DNA of 37,170 nt. Origin: a virus. The stretch's first letter is position 1; each line of letters begins with the position of its first letter. The DNA lies in IMG/VR virus record IMGVR_UViG_3300007523_000029, positions 1 through 37,170 of that record; one strand, written 5' to 3'. Shown here one piece after another: positions 1 through 5,820 of this stretch. The notes under the pieces were generated by a model that worked only from the letters and a program-made list of their open reading frames with translations, did not search any database and was not told where the DNA came from. A program made the position numbers and the translations under genes.

Positions 1-30
1 TAGCAGACTAATGAAATAGTAAAAAATAAG

Positions 31-75
31 AATCCCCGATAGTTTTGGATAGTGATCCGAATCGGGGATTTTTTA
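31..75 (+). terminator. Rho-independent terminator at left edge
   Basis: A perfect 10-bp inverted repeat (AATCCCCGAT at 31-40 and ATCGGGGATT at 61-70) is followed by a T-rich run. A smaller GGAT/ATCC pair sits inside the loop. It would end the transcript of a gene lying left of the window and insulates the promoter at 89. Confidence 0.8.
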
Positions 76-88
76 TTTGCTAAATAGC

Positions 89-116
89 TTGACAAGAGTA
101 TGAAATGGTATAGACT
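89..116 (+). promoter_or_regulatory. Sigma70-type promoter of the 57-aa gene
   Basis: TTGACA at 89-94, a 16-bp spacer and TAGACT at 111-116. The 16-bp spacing and the TAnnnT type of -10 box match the four following promoters, although the flanking sequence of this copy differs from theirs. Confidence 0.65.
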
Positions 117-144
117 TTGAATTACCACTTGAAAGGGGTAAGAG

Positions 145-318
145 ATGACAACCACAACACTAGTAAGGCGCTTAGGCCTTAGCAACACGCTTGGTATGGT
201 TCAAGGCGAGACTACAGTTCCCGCTTACTTGCTACAGGAGAGTGAAGAGTTCCTGGAATTGCTACAAACTGCCGTAGAACTTGAAGAGCTTACCGATTGG
301 GTAAACGACAACTTTTAG
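145..318 (+). CDS. Small early protein, unknown function (57 aa)
   Basis: The ORF starts at an ATG seven bases after a purine-rich ribosome binding site (AAAGGGG) and ends just before a terminator. The 57-residue product begins MTTTTLVRRLGL, and its C-terminal half is acidic with many Glu and Leu, consistent with one amphipathic helix. No domain is recognised. It is the only gene of a monocistronic unit with its own promoter and terminator, like its neighbours, which suggests a small host-directed early protein. That role is inference from position only. Confidence 0.6.
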   Translation: MTTTTLVRRLGLSNTLGMVQGETTVPAYLLQESEEFLELLQTAVELEELTDWVNDNF

Positions 319-333
319 GTTCAATGGAAGATG

Positions 334-359
334 CCCCGCTTTTGCGGGGTATTTTTTTT
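334..359 (+). terminator. Terminator of the 57-aa gene
   Basis: CCCCGC-TTTT-GCGGGG hairpin (334-349) followed by a run of T residues. A canonical short GC-rich intrinsic terminator. Confidence 0.85.
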
Positions 360-398
360 GCCGTGATTGAAATGGCAAACTGATTTCTATAAATAAGC

Positions 399-426
399 TT
401 GACACCTAACCCCAATGGAGTAAGCT
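399..426 (+). promoter_or_regulatory. Early promoter, repeated type (copy 1)
   Basis: TTGACA at 399-404, 16-bp spacer, TAAGCT at 421-426. The leader that follows (TTGAACTGCAAGCAA, then AAAGGCTTCAAAATG) is nearly the same as in three later units, so promoter, leader and start codon form one repeated cassette. This copy lacks the AT-rich TGTTACATTTATTTT element seen upstream of the other three. Confidence 0.75.
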
Positions 427-462
427 TGAACTGCAAGCAACCACAAACCGAAAGGCTTCAAA

Positions 463-648
463 ATGTCAGAACTAAAGGATAAGGATTTCAAGTATTACAC
501 CGAACTAGATAACACGCTACAAGGGGACTACGGTATCCGATTGGAGTATCTAGGTAATGATTTGGATAAAGTAATTGCACACCTATTGAGGAATTTTGAT
601 TTCGATGATGTTGAACCACTTATAGATTTCATAAACCGCAACCGATAA
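463..648 (+). CDS. Small early protein, unknown function (61 aa)
   Basis: Starts at ATG 463 inside the conserved leader GAAAGGCTTCAAAATG, which gives a GAAAGG ribosome binding site at good distance. The product is acidic with many Asp (DNDLDK, FDFDDVEPL). It starts with the same MS residues as other genes of this array because the leader repeat runs into the coding sequence. No family is recognised. It is alone between a promoter and a terminator. Confidence 0.7.
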   Translation: MSELKDKDFKYYTELDNTLQGDYGIRLEYLGNDLDKVIAHLLRNFDFDDVEPLIDFINRNR

Positions 649-665
649 TCAACGGTAATCACAAG

Positions 666-692
666 CCCTACGGTTCACGCCGTAGGGTTTTT
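666..692 (+). terminator. Terminator of the 61-aa gene
   Basis: CCCTACGG-TTCACG-CCGTAGGG hairpin at 666-687 followed by TTTTT. The same hairpin sequence ends the next unit (1111-1139), so terminators are part of the repeated cassette. Confidence 0.85.
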
Positions 693-693
693 G

Positions 694-759
694 CCGTTAT
701 CAAGTTGTTACATTTATTTTTGGATTTTGGCTTGACACGGTTAGCTAGTCCTGTAAGCT
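694..759 (+). promoter_or_regulatory. Early promoter, repeated type (copy 2) with upstream element
   Basis: TTGACA at 732-737, 16-bp spacer, TAAGCT at 754-759. About 11 bp above the -35 box lies a conserved AT-rich block ending TGTTACATTTATTTT (694-720). It recurs at the same distance at 1338 and 1783 and could be an UP element or an activator site. Confidence 0.75.
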
Positions 760-794
760 TGAACTACAAGCAACACCAACCGAAAGGCTTCAAA

Positions 795-1082
795 ATGTCA
801 AGAATCCCAACCACCATAGTCATAGAGGGCGCTACCGCTATTCTCACTTTTGAGAACTTGGAGTTTACTTTTAGAAATGAAGATACCAACATCGGGTATT
901 GGCAAATCACTATCGTGAACACGCTAACTAGAATGATAATAAAAAGTATGGAAATTTCAAACGAGTTTCATAGTTCTGAAACCGAAAGTCTTGAAGATTA
1001 TGCGTGGGAATTCGTAATGGACTATTTTCGAGCTTCTGCCACCACCGCAATAGACTTTGAGCATAGTGAGATTCAAGTCTAA
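795..1082 (+). CDS. Small early protein, unknown function (95 aa)
   Basis: The frame is open from an ATG at 705, but that codon lies inside the promoter element. The ATG at 795 is preceded by the conserved GAAAGGCTTCAAA leader and is the real start. The 95-residue product (MSRIPTTIVIEG...) alternates hydrophobic and polar residues in its first 50 positions, consistent with a beta-sheet fold, and ends in an acidic helix-like part. No family is recognised. Monocistronic unit. Confidence 0.72.
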   Translation: MSRIPTTIVIEGATAILTFENLEFTFRNEDTNIGYWQITIVNTLTRMIIKSMEISNEFHSSETESLEDYAWEFVMDYFRASATTAIDFEHSEIQV

Positions 1083-1110
1083 TTTGGGATAGCCCCAAAG
1101 CAAAACTAAG

Positions 1111-1139
1111 CCCTACGGTTCACGCCGTAGGGTTTTTTT
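1111..1139 (+). terminator. Terminator of the 95-aa gene
   Basis: Same CCCTACGG-TTCACG-CCGTAGGG stem-loop as at 666, followed by seven T residues. Confidence 0.88.
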
Positions 1140-1337
1140 ATTTCTGGATTAGTGTCTATCGAAGATTTCGAACTATAGCCTAAAACGCCTCATAAGCCAA
1201 CCTAACGCCATTTACCCCTATTCCCATACAATGATAAGGTTGGACTTGCCGTCGTCGATTCTGATCGATTTGACCCCTTTTGACCAATGTTTATAAGGGG
1301 TTCAACTTAGGGGCAGGACTAAGCGGTAATAGGTTTA
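1140..1337. other. Non-coding spacer with a hairpin
   Basis: About 200 bases without a convincing ORF on either strand. The only structure seen is a 7-bp inverted repeat ACCCCTT/AAGGGGT (1273-1301) without a T-run. A TTGACC-like box overlaps it but has no good -10 partner. Confidence 0.4.
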
Positions 1338-1403
1338 CCGTTATCAAACTGTTACATTTATTTTTAGATTCTGGCTTGACACTCTCCTTATAAGTAGTAA
1401 GCT
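1338..1403 (+). promoter_or_regulatory. Early promoter, repeated type (copy 3) with upstream element
   Basis: Upstream element with TGTTACATTTATTTT (1338-1365), TTGACA at 1376-1381, 16-bp spacer, TAAGCT at 1398-1403, then the leader TTGACCTACAAGCAACTCC. The leader from 1404 to the start codon is almost identical to copy 4 at 1849. Confidence 0.78.
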
Positions 1404-1448
1404 TGACCTACAAGCAACTCCAAGAACCACTAACTGAAAGGCTTCAAA

Positions 1449-1736
1449 ATGTCAGAAACCACCACTAGCACCACCGCCCTAATCGCAGAACTAGCTACGG
1501 TTAGGAACGCTAAAGCGGAACTAACTAAGCGTGAGGGCGCAATTCGTAAAATTGTTCTCGAAGCCGTTGGAAACATTGCAACCGCTATTGCCGATGACCA
1601 CGGTGTCATAATTGCAGAAATCGTTTCAAGCGAAAGGCGCTCAATTACCGATTGGGATAATTTCCAAATTGCTTACCCCGAAGCCTATAAGGAATTGGTA
1701 AAGTTCACCGATGTTTTGACTTTGACCCTAAAGTAA
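1449..1736 (+). CDS. Small early protein, unknown function (95 aa)
   Basis: ATG follows the conserved GAAAGGCTTCAAA leader. The N-terminus is Ser/Thr-rich, followed by a long predicted helix with charged heptad-like spacing (ALIAELATVRNAKAELTKRE, about residues 10-30), then a more globular end (residues 50-95). A short coiled coil and oligomerisation are plausible. No named family is recognised. Monocistronic, terminator close behind. Confidence 0.72.
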   Translation: MSETTTSTTALIAELATVRNAKAELTKREGAIRKIVLEAVGNIATAIADDHGVIIAEIVSSERRSITDWDNFQIAYPEAYKELVKFTDVLTLTLK

Positions 1737-1750
1737 AAAAACCCCAAAAA

Positions 1751-1781
1751 GCCCTAGCCCCTAAAAAGGTTAGGGCTTTTT
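1751..1781 (+). terminator. Terminator of the 95-aa gene
   Basis: GCCCTAGCC/GGTTAGGGC stem (one G-T pair) around an A-rich loop, followed by TTTTT. Its T-run runs straight into the next upstream promoter element. Confidence 0.82.
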
Positions 1782-1782
1782 G

Positions 1783-1848
1783 CCGTTATCAAGTTGTTAC
1801 ATTTATTTTCATAAATAGACTTGACACGGTGTCTGAATGCCGTAAGCT
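1783..1848 (+). promoter_or_regulatory. Early promoter, repeated type (copy 4) with upstream element
   Basis: Upstream element at 1783-1809, TTGACA at 1821-1826, 16-bp spacer, TAAGCT at 1843-1848, then the same leader as copy 3. Confidence 0.78.
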
Positions 1849-1893
1849 TGACCTACAAGCAACTCCAAGAACCACTAACTGAAAGGCTTCAAG

Positions 1894-2028
1894 ATGACCA
1901 TAGAATTCATAGGACTTGATGGCGTAGCGCATTACCCTAGCTTTGACCCTAGCGCCCGTGAGGGCGTAATGGCCTACTACGGCGAGATGATTAGTATCGG
2001 CTTTATAAAGGCTTGGAGAGTTATCTAA
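1894..2028 (+). CDS. Tiny early protein, unknown function (44 aa)
   Basis: ATG at 1894 follows GAAAGGCTTCAAG, the conserved ribosome-binding leader. The 44-residue product runs from MTIEFIGLDGVAHY to KAWRVI and is rich in Tyr, Phe and Gly. Its stop overlaps the next start (TAATG), so the next gene is probably translationally coupled. Promoter, leader and terminator context support expression even though the ORF is very short. No family is recognised. Confidence 0.62.
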   Translation: MTIEFIGLDGVAHYPSFDPSAREGVMAYYGEMISIGFIKAWRVI

Positions 2029-2123
2029 TGACAAGTGAAATAATCGGAGAGATTATAGCAACGCTAATTCTCGTAACTGCCGTATTAGCTTTCAAGTATT
2101 GGCCTGTAAAGTCTGATAAGTAG
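2028..2123 (+). CDS. Tiny single-pass membrane protein (31 aa)
   Basis: Starts at the ATG overlapping the previous stop by one base. Residues 5-22 (IIGEIIATLILVTAVLAF) form one hydrophobic segment, and the tail is short and basic (KYWPVKSDK), which predicts a single-pass inner-membrane peptide. Second gene of a two-gene unit ending at the terminator at 2137. Function unknown; membrane-active micro-proteins of this type in phages are often host-directed. Confidence 0.55.
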   Translation: MTSEIIGEIIATLILVTAVLAFKYWPVKSDK

Positions 2124-2136
2124 TAAAAGCAACCCG

Positions 2137-2168
2137 AAACCCCTAGTCATTACGGCTAGGGGTTTTCG
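2137..2168 (+). terminator. Terminator ending the early gene array
   Basis: Perfect 10-bp inverted repeat AAACCCCTAG/CTAGGGGTTT (2137-2146 and 2156-2165) with a short T stretch. Confidence 0.75.
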
Positions 2169-2721
2169 CATACCCTAAGCCACGGCAGACCCCTAGGAGA
2201 CGCCACACGGGGCTAACCCCTAATTCCTAGTAGAACTATCAACACGGGTTAGTTTTTCGATCTGAGAGGCTCTGAGCGCCTGGCCCAAAGCATAAGGGCG
2301 CTTATTGAACTAGACACTTTGAGACGCTAAGCCCCGACGCCCTAGCCACTAAGCCACGAATTGCAGACACCAACTAGGTAACCCCTAGATAATCTATGAG
2401 CTATCTCAAGGGGTTATCTCTAAGTGTTCCTAGCATTTCTAAACACTTAGCCCCTAGCGCCTTAGGGACTCTTGCCGTAACCCGATTACTAGGGGTTTAG
2501 CTTTTTAGTTCCACTAGGTAAAACTCTTTATCCAAATACCGAACTTTTAGCCAACTATAAAAAGTTCTGGCAGACATAATCCTAAATCTCTAATTTAGAT
2601 TCAAATTCTAGTTAGTAATCTCATTTTGCTAACCCCGAACTCTTACCGCTTTGGGATACGCCCTTATCTAGAATTTGACCTTTTATTGTCGCCACCATTA
2701 CCCCAAACTCTGAGAATTTTT
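2169..2721. other. Long non-coding region with stem-loops
   Basis: No ORF of useful size is seen on either strand. The region is unusually rich in CCCCTAG/CTAGGGG words and in inverted repeats. AGCGCC/GGCGCT (2275-2302) is one; a cluster of three consecutive stem-loops is listed separately. Confidence 0.5.
2379..2510 (+). ncRNA. Candidate structured RNA: three adjacent stem-loops
   Basis: Three back-to-back inverted repeats. The first is TAACCCCT/AGGGGTTA (2379-2416), extended inward by AGATA/TATCT. The second is CTAAGTGTT/AACACTTAG (2420-2450). The third is CCCCTAG/CTAGGGG (2451-2495), followed by TTTAGCTTTTT. The order (two hairpins, then a hairpin with a T-rich tail) resembles a small RNA with its own terminator, but no clear promoter is seen directly upstream, and it could instead be a protein-binding region. 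Confidence 0.35.
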
Positions 2722-2774
2722 TTGACTCTCAACTTTGAATGACTAATCTATTGTTTTATGAAACTCAGTTTCAT
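2722..2774 (+). promoter_or_regulatory. Possible promoter followed by palindrome
   Basis: TTGACT at 2722-2727, 16-bp spacer, TAATCT at 2744-2749, the same spacing and -10 type as the early promoters. A 17-bp palindrome ATGAAAC-TCA-GTTTCAT (2758-2774) sits where transcription would begin and could be an operator. No gene lies directly downstream, so the transcript would be a long leader or a small RNA. Confidence 0.4.
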
Positions 2775-2789
2775 AATAGAACAAGTGTT

Positions 2790-2805
2790 TCGAACGAGTG
2801 TTCGA
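2790..2805. promoter_or_regulatory. LexA (SOS) box 1
   Basis: TCGAAC-GAGT-GTTCGA matches the actinobacterial (mycobacterial) LexA operator TCGAAC-N4-GTTCGA at every defined position. Host LexA would bind here until DNA damage. Centre is 29 bp from box 2. Confidence 0.75.
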
Positions 2806-2818
2806 TTCCGGAAACAAT

Positions 2819-2834
2819 TCGAACGTTTGTTCGA
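2819..2834. promoter_or_regulatory. LexA (SOS) box 2
   Basis: TCGAAC-GTTT-GTTCGA, a second exact match to the same operator, with the symmetry extended by one T/A pair on each side. Two perfect copies within 45 bp are very unlikely by chance. Confidence 0.78.
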
Positions 2835-2948
2835 AACATACCGCAGCCTTCTCACCCGTCAAAAGCAGTAGACGCTAAGGTACACTTCTTCCGCTACGGA
2901 CACCCCCCTTGACCCTAAACCTCGAATCCTAAACGTCCCTATTCCAAT

Positions 2949-2977
2949 AAAAAAATCCAAAAAATTTTCCAAAAAAA
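2949..2977. promoter_or_regulatory. A-tracts upstream of promoter (UP element / bent DNA)
   Basis: Three A-runs (2949-2955, 2959-2964, 2971-2977) with centres about one helical turn apart. The last lies about 13 bp above the -35 box at 2990, as expected for an UP element. Confidence 0.5.
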
Positions 2978-2989
2978 TACGTCTAAGAC

Positions 2990-3018
2990 TTGACATCTGA
3001 AAAAATGCCCTCTATCAT
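2990..3018 (+). promoter_or_regulatory. Strong promoter of a leaderless gene
   Basis: TTGACA at 2990-2995, 17-bp spacer, TATCAT at 3013-3018. Transcription would start at about 3025, which is the A of the ATG of the next gene, and no Shine-Dalgarno sequence is present. The -10 box ends six bases before the ATG. Confidence 0.8.
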
Positions 3019-3024
3019 TCTCAT

Positions 3025-4044
3025 ATGATTAAACCAAAAGATGTTCCAGATATGCATGAAGACCTAAGAAAGTGGGTACACGTACCCTCTGTGGCGGACG
3101 CTCAGTTTGTTCGAATGTACCAAACAAGAATGGCAAACTATCTACACACTCTTAAAGAAGCTGCGTCACAGTCGGCAACAGATGGCGCCAAGCGATCCGC
3201 AACGTCCGATTCTTCCGATTACGTAGCCGCTCTCACAGATGCATTAGATAGCGGCACCTGCGACTTATTGTACTGCGATGCCGACATGTCCGAAATGGTT
3301 CTAATGGGCGCTAACGTGCTAAAAAACGATGACGTATCAGATCGTAACTCTTTAGTGAGTCCTGACGGCTTTTGCTACTTTGCTAAAGGGATAGCACTAT
3401 CTAATAATTTGCTAATGCACGCCATGTGCTGGTTTACTATTGAAAGTAGGGAAACTGGTAGAATTAGCACCTTTATTATTGGCTATAACGACAGGTTTAA
3501 TGCTGCTGATGGCGCACTTAGAAAATGGTCCGAGTCTTTTAAGGGTCGTAATTTTGATACGCCGCCCACCAGGTGGGTTTACAGGGCTGAAGGAGAGTAC
3601 ATTGACGGGACTACGATGGCTCTAGACCCAAAGCAGAAAGAATACATGAGGATTCACGGGTACTCTCCTATAGATGTTAGCTTACCTAAAATATTGCATT
3701 CTTTAAATCTCATGCTTAAGCAGCCAGCAGAAATAGTCTCCGTTACCAAAACTCCTGTCACTAATAAAAAACAACTTAAGCGCTTAAAATCTGCTACCAC
3801 CCCTAGCGAAGTTACTGTTATAGATATCCGGCATAAGTACCGATCTTCCTCCTCTAGTGTATCTACGTCCAACCGAGAGTACTCTCGCCGTTGGCTGGTT
3901 ATAGGGCACTGGCGTTGGCAGCCAATGAAGGATGAAAAGACGGGCAAGCTAATTAAGAAGCGCATTTGGATCAACCCATACATCAAAGGACCAGACGAAA
4001 AACCCTTTGTTGCCACTAAACGAGTTCACGCACTGCTAAGCTAA
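3025..4044 (+). CDS. Phage protein of unknown function with C-terminal WRWQP...RIWINPYIKGP motif (339 aa)
   Basis: The ATG coincides with the predicted transcription start, so translation is probably leaderless. No in-frame upstream alternative and no ribosome binding site are seen. Residues about 80-200 form a mixed domain with many Met and Trp. The last 55 residues, around RRWLVIGHWRWQP, KKRIWINPYIKGP and VHALLS, match a motif I recall from actinobacterial phage and plasmid proteins of unknown function, where it is always C-terminal. Trp and basic residues there suggest nucleic-acid contact. First gene of the operon that continues into the HTH gene two bases downstream. A regulatory or replication role is possible but unproven. 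Confidence 0.7.
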   Translation: MIKPKDVPDMHEDLRKWVHVPSVADAQFVRMYQTRMANYLHTLKEAASQSATDGAKRSATSDSSDYVAALTDALDSGTCDLLYCDADMSEMVLMGANVLKNDDVSDRNSLVSPDGFCYFAKGIALSNNLLMHAMCWFTIESRETGRISTFIIGYNDRFNAADGALRKWSESFKGRNFDTPPTRWVYRAEGEYIDGTTMALDPKQKEYMRIHGYSPIDVSLPKILHSLNLMLKQPAEIVSVTKTPVTNKKQLKRLKSATTPSEVTVIDIRHKYRSSSSSVSTSNREYSRRWLVIGHWRWQPMKDEKTGKLIKKRIWINPYIKGPDEKPFVATKRVHALLS

Positions 4045-4045
4045 T

Positions 4046-4552
4046 ATGATGTCTCGTAGAACAGCACGTGGTCAACAGCTGCCTCCCAAAGAGGTTGAGT
4101 TGCTCGCTTCCCTAAAGAAGCCGGACCTTATCCAACGTGCTCACGAGCTCTATCATGCAGGTTGGTCCCTTGATTCCATCGGGACTGCGCTTCGTCCGAT
4201 CCACCCACGGTCCACAATAAGAACCTGGGTCCTTCGTGCTAAAGAATCTCCAATCCCTGTGATAGACGCACCTATTCCCATCCCTAAATTCAAAACCGCA
4301 GAGGGATGCTACGAGAAAAAGAAACCAACTTCTCCAGGCATTCCTCAAGAGACCTTTGAGACTATACAAGAACTAGCACCATTAGCGCGCCATTACCGCT
4401 CACGTATGGCAACCACAGCAGCACAGGCTGTGGCCAATGATCGCCTATCAGGGATTTGCATTACCCTGCATCAGAAAGGCGTCTCCATCACGGAGCTCGC
4501 TGGGGCGGCGGGAGTTACGTACAGGGCTATGTATAAGCGAGTCAAGCTTTAG
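4046..4552 (+). CDS. Helix-turn-helix DNA-binding protein (168 aa)
   Basis: Starts at ATG 4046, one base after the stop of the previous gene (a second ATG at 4049 is equally possible). Two HTH-like segments are visible. One is near residues 28-60 (LIQRAHELYHAGWSLDSIG then RSTIRTWVLRA); the other is at the C-terminus (ITLHQKGVSITELAGAAGV then YRAMYKRVKL, about 141-168). A Pro-rich linker (residues 70-100) separates them. The layout, including the linker followed by an ELAPLARHYRS-like helix, parallels the 199-aa protein at 6118, so the two look like diverged paralogues. Likely a phage transcription regulator. A small terminase subunit is a weaker alternative because TerL lies 4 kb away. Confidence 0.65.
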   Translation: MMSRRTARGQQLPPKEVELLASLKKPDLIQRAHELYHAGWSLDSIGTALRPIHPRSTIRTWVLRAKESPIPVIDAPIPIPKFKTAEGCYEKKKPTSPGIPQETFETIQELAPLARHYRSRMATTAAQAVANDRLSGICITLHQKGVSITELAGAAGVTYRAMYKRVKL

Positions 4553-4571
4553 CCTAATAATCAATCAACAT

Positions 4572-4599
4572 TTGACAATTAAATACATGCCCCTATAGA
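4572..4599 (+). promoter_or_regulatory. Promoter of the lysis/HTH gene cluster
   Basis: TTGACA at 4572-4577, 16-bp spacer, TATAGA at 4594-4599. It is followed by about 45 bases of leader and a purine-rich ribosome binding site AAGGAAAGG (4626-4634) before the NlpC/P60 gene. Confidence 0.75.
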
Positions 4600-4647
4600 G
4601 TGGGCAAACGACTAAGTACTAACGCAAGGAAAGGTAGGTCGTGAACT

Positions 4648-5307
4648 ATGAATAAAATTTCAGAAGCACTAATATTTTTAGCAGCAATAAGCATTACAGG
4701 CTCCACCGCTGGAGCAGTAGCAGAAGAGATTAAAACCGTTGAGGCCGTCAAGATTATCTATCAGACGACATCTGTAACCGAAGACATCTCGTCACTAATG
4801 GAACACGCTGATGAGTTTGCCAACCTAAACGGTAAAATTGGTGAGCTACAGGGCACCATAGAAGCTAAGCAGAATTATATCTACATAGTGAAGAAGCAGA
4901 AAGAAATTGCACTTGAGGCTCAAGAGCAGCTCTACGTTGACATAGACCTAGCTCTTGCAGATCTAGCTAAATACGTCGGGAAAACTCCTTACGTTCTCAG
5001 CGGATCTACTCCTGGAGCCTGGGATTGTTCCGGTCTCACACTTTGGTTTTACGAGACCTACCGAGGAATCACCCTCCCACACTCAGCCACCGAACAAAAG
5101 AATCAGGGCACAATTGTAGACGCGCCTATTCCAGGAGACATAGTGGCGTTCACAAATACTGGCTTCGAGAATGCGTATCACGTTGGAATCTACCTAGGTG
5201 GTGACCTGATGATCCACGCTCTCAACCCAGATAAAGACACCCTGATTCAGAACGTAACTCAGTTTGCAGACTCCGAGAATAGCAAGGTTGCATATATCCG
5301 CTACTAG
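4648..5307 (+). CDS. Secreted NlpC/P60 peptidoglycan endopeptidase, candidate endolysin (219 aa)
   Basis: The C-terminal half is an NlpC/P60 cysteine peptidase. The nucleophile is Cys127 in AWDCSGL and the general base is His178 in AYHVGIYLG. The third polar residue is His190 in MIHALNP. These enzymes cut peptide bonds in peptidoglycan stems. Residues 1-25 (ISEALIFLAAISITGSTAGAVA) look like a Sec signal peptide or signal anchor. Residues 45-95 are helical and charged, probably a coiled coil, as in actinobacterial RipA-type hydrolases. The protein is therefore likely exported by the host Sec system rather than released by a pore. It follows its own promoter and is followed by three tiny membrane proteins, which suggests a lysis cassette. 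An alternative is a secreted host-cell-wall-modifying enzyme. Confidence 0.82.
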   Translation: MNKISEALIFLAAISITGSTAGAVAEEIKTVEAVKIIYQTTSVTEDISSLMEHADEFANLNGKIGELQGTIEAKQNYIYIVKKQKEIALEAQEQLYVDIDLALADLAKYVGKTPYVLSGSTPGAWDCSGLTLWFYETYRGITLPHSATEQKNQGTIVDAPIPGDIVAFTNTGFENAYHVGIYLGGDLMIHALNPDKDTLIQNVTQFADSENSKVAYIRY

Positions 5308-5322
5308 TGATATGCTTCTTCC

Positions 5323-5496
5323 ATGAATACTTTAGAAGCCACAATTGCATGGTTGGTTTTGGTTGCATCACTAGCCGGTCCAACGCTATATCGATTGACT
5401 AGACGGACCTACCGTTCGTATAGGATTAAGAAACAAAGAAAAATGACTCCTGGTCCATTACTAGGTACCATCTACCCTAAGAAAGATACCAAATGA
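5323..5496 (+). CDS. Small membrane protein, single TM (57 aa)
   Basis: ATG at 5323, 15 bases after the NlpC/P60 stop. Residues 8-22 (IAWLVLVASLAGPTL) are hydrophobic and the following stretch is strongly basic (RLTRRTYRSYRIKKQRK), which predicts one membrane segment with a cytoplasmic basic tail. The last codons overlap the next start (ATGA), giving translational coupling. Candidate holin accessory or spanin-like partner of the hydrolase, inferred from position only. No sequence family is recognised. Confidence 0.6.
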   Translation: MNTLEATIAWLVLVASLAGPTLYRLTRRTYRSYRIKKQRKMTPGPLLGTIYPKKDTK

Positions 5497-5666
5497 AACT
5501 TTATCTGTACCTACGTTCAATAGTTTGGACTGCCGTTTTCGCTGCCTTTTCGGTTATTGCTGCATTAATAACGGCGTTTACTGTTGGCAACTCTCACCCT
5601 GCTATCCCCAGCACGCTCGCATTAGTGGCAATCGCACTAGCAGCCCTTTCCCCAAAACGAGGTTAG
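5493..5666 (+). CDS. Small two-TM membrane protein, candidate holin (57 aa)
   Basis: Starts at ATG 5493, overlapping the previous stop by four bases. Two hydrophobic stretches (about residues 11-31, IVWTAVFAAFSVIAALITAF, and 38-53, STLALVAIALAALSP) are joined by a short turn, with basic ends (KLYLYLRS and PKRG). Size and topology fit a class II holin. Position between a peptidoglycan hydrolase and other micro-membrane proteins supports this, but holins have no conserved motif, so the function is inference. Confidence 0.6.
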   Translation: MKLYLYLRSIVWTAVFAAFSVIAALITAFTVGNSHPAIPSTLALVAIALAALSPKRG

Positions 5667-5667
5667 C

Positions 5668-5820
5668 GTGGATCTCTGGCTTATCGCAGTAATAGTTCTA
5701 GTTGGACTCGCAATCCTTGGATTTTTTCTCACGGGCTTAGCAGCTTGGGCAGTACTCAGAGGCCCACAAGATAGTTTTGATGTTGACGTACCAGACCGTA
5801 AACCCAAGGACAATAACTAA
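5668..5820 (+). CDS. Small membrane protein, single TM (50 aa)
   Basis: GTG start one base after the previous stop. Residues 4-30 form one long hydrophobic segment (LIAVIVLVGLAILGFFLTG), followed by an acidic/basic tail (DSFDVDVPDRKPKDNN). Its stop overlaps the ATG of the next gene (TAATGG). Third membrane protein in a row behind the hydrolase. Its part in lysis or membrane binding is inferred from the neighbourhood only. Confidence 0.58.
   Translation: MDLWLIAVIVLVGLAILGFFLTGLAAWAVLRGPQDSFDVDVPDRKPKDNN

Noticed and set aside
705-794. Upstream ATG extending the 95-aa gene to 125 residues
   Set aside because: It lies within the conserved promoter element, upstream of the transcription start. 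ATG 795 has the conserved ribosome-binding leader.
2379-2510. CRISPR-like array
   Set aside because: The repeated words are inverted, short and unequally spaced; there are no direct repeats with regular spacers.
2796-2815. tRNA T-arm-like GTTCGATTCC
   Set aside because: It is part of LexA box 1. No acceptor, D or anticodon arms can be formed around it.
2909-2936. TTGACC box with TAAACG as an extra promoter
   Set aside because: The spacer is too short and the -10 box poor. The TTGACA/TATCAT promoter 80 bp downstream explains transcription of the next gene.
4641-4655. GTG as start of the NlpC/P60 gene
   Set aside because: It is in a different frame and meets a stop after four codons. ATG 4648 is the start.
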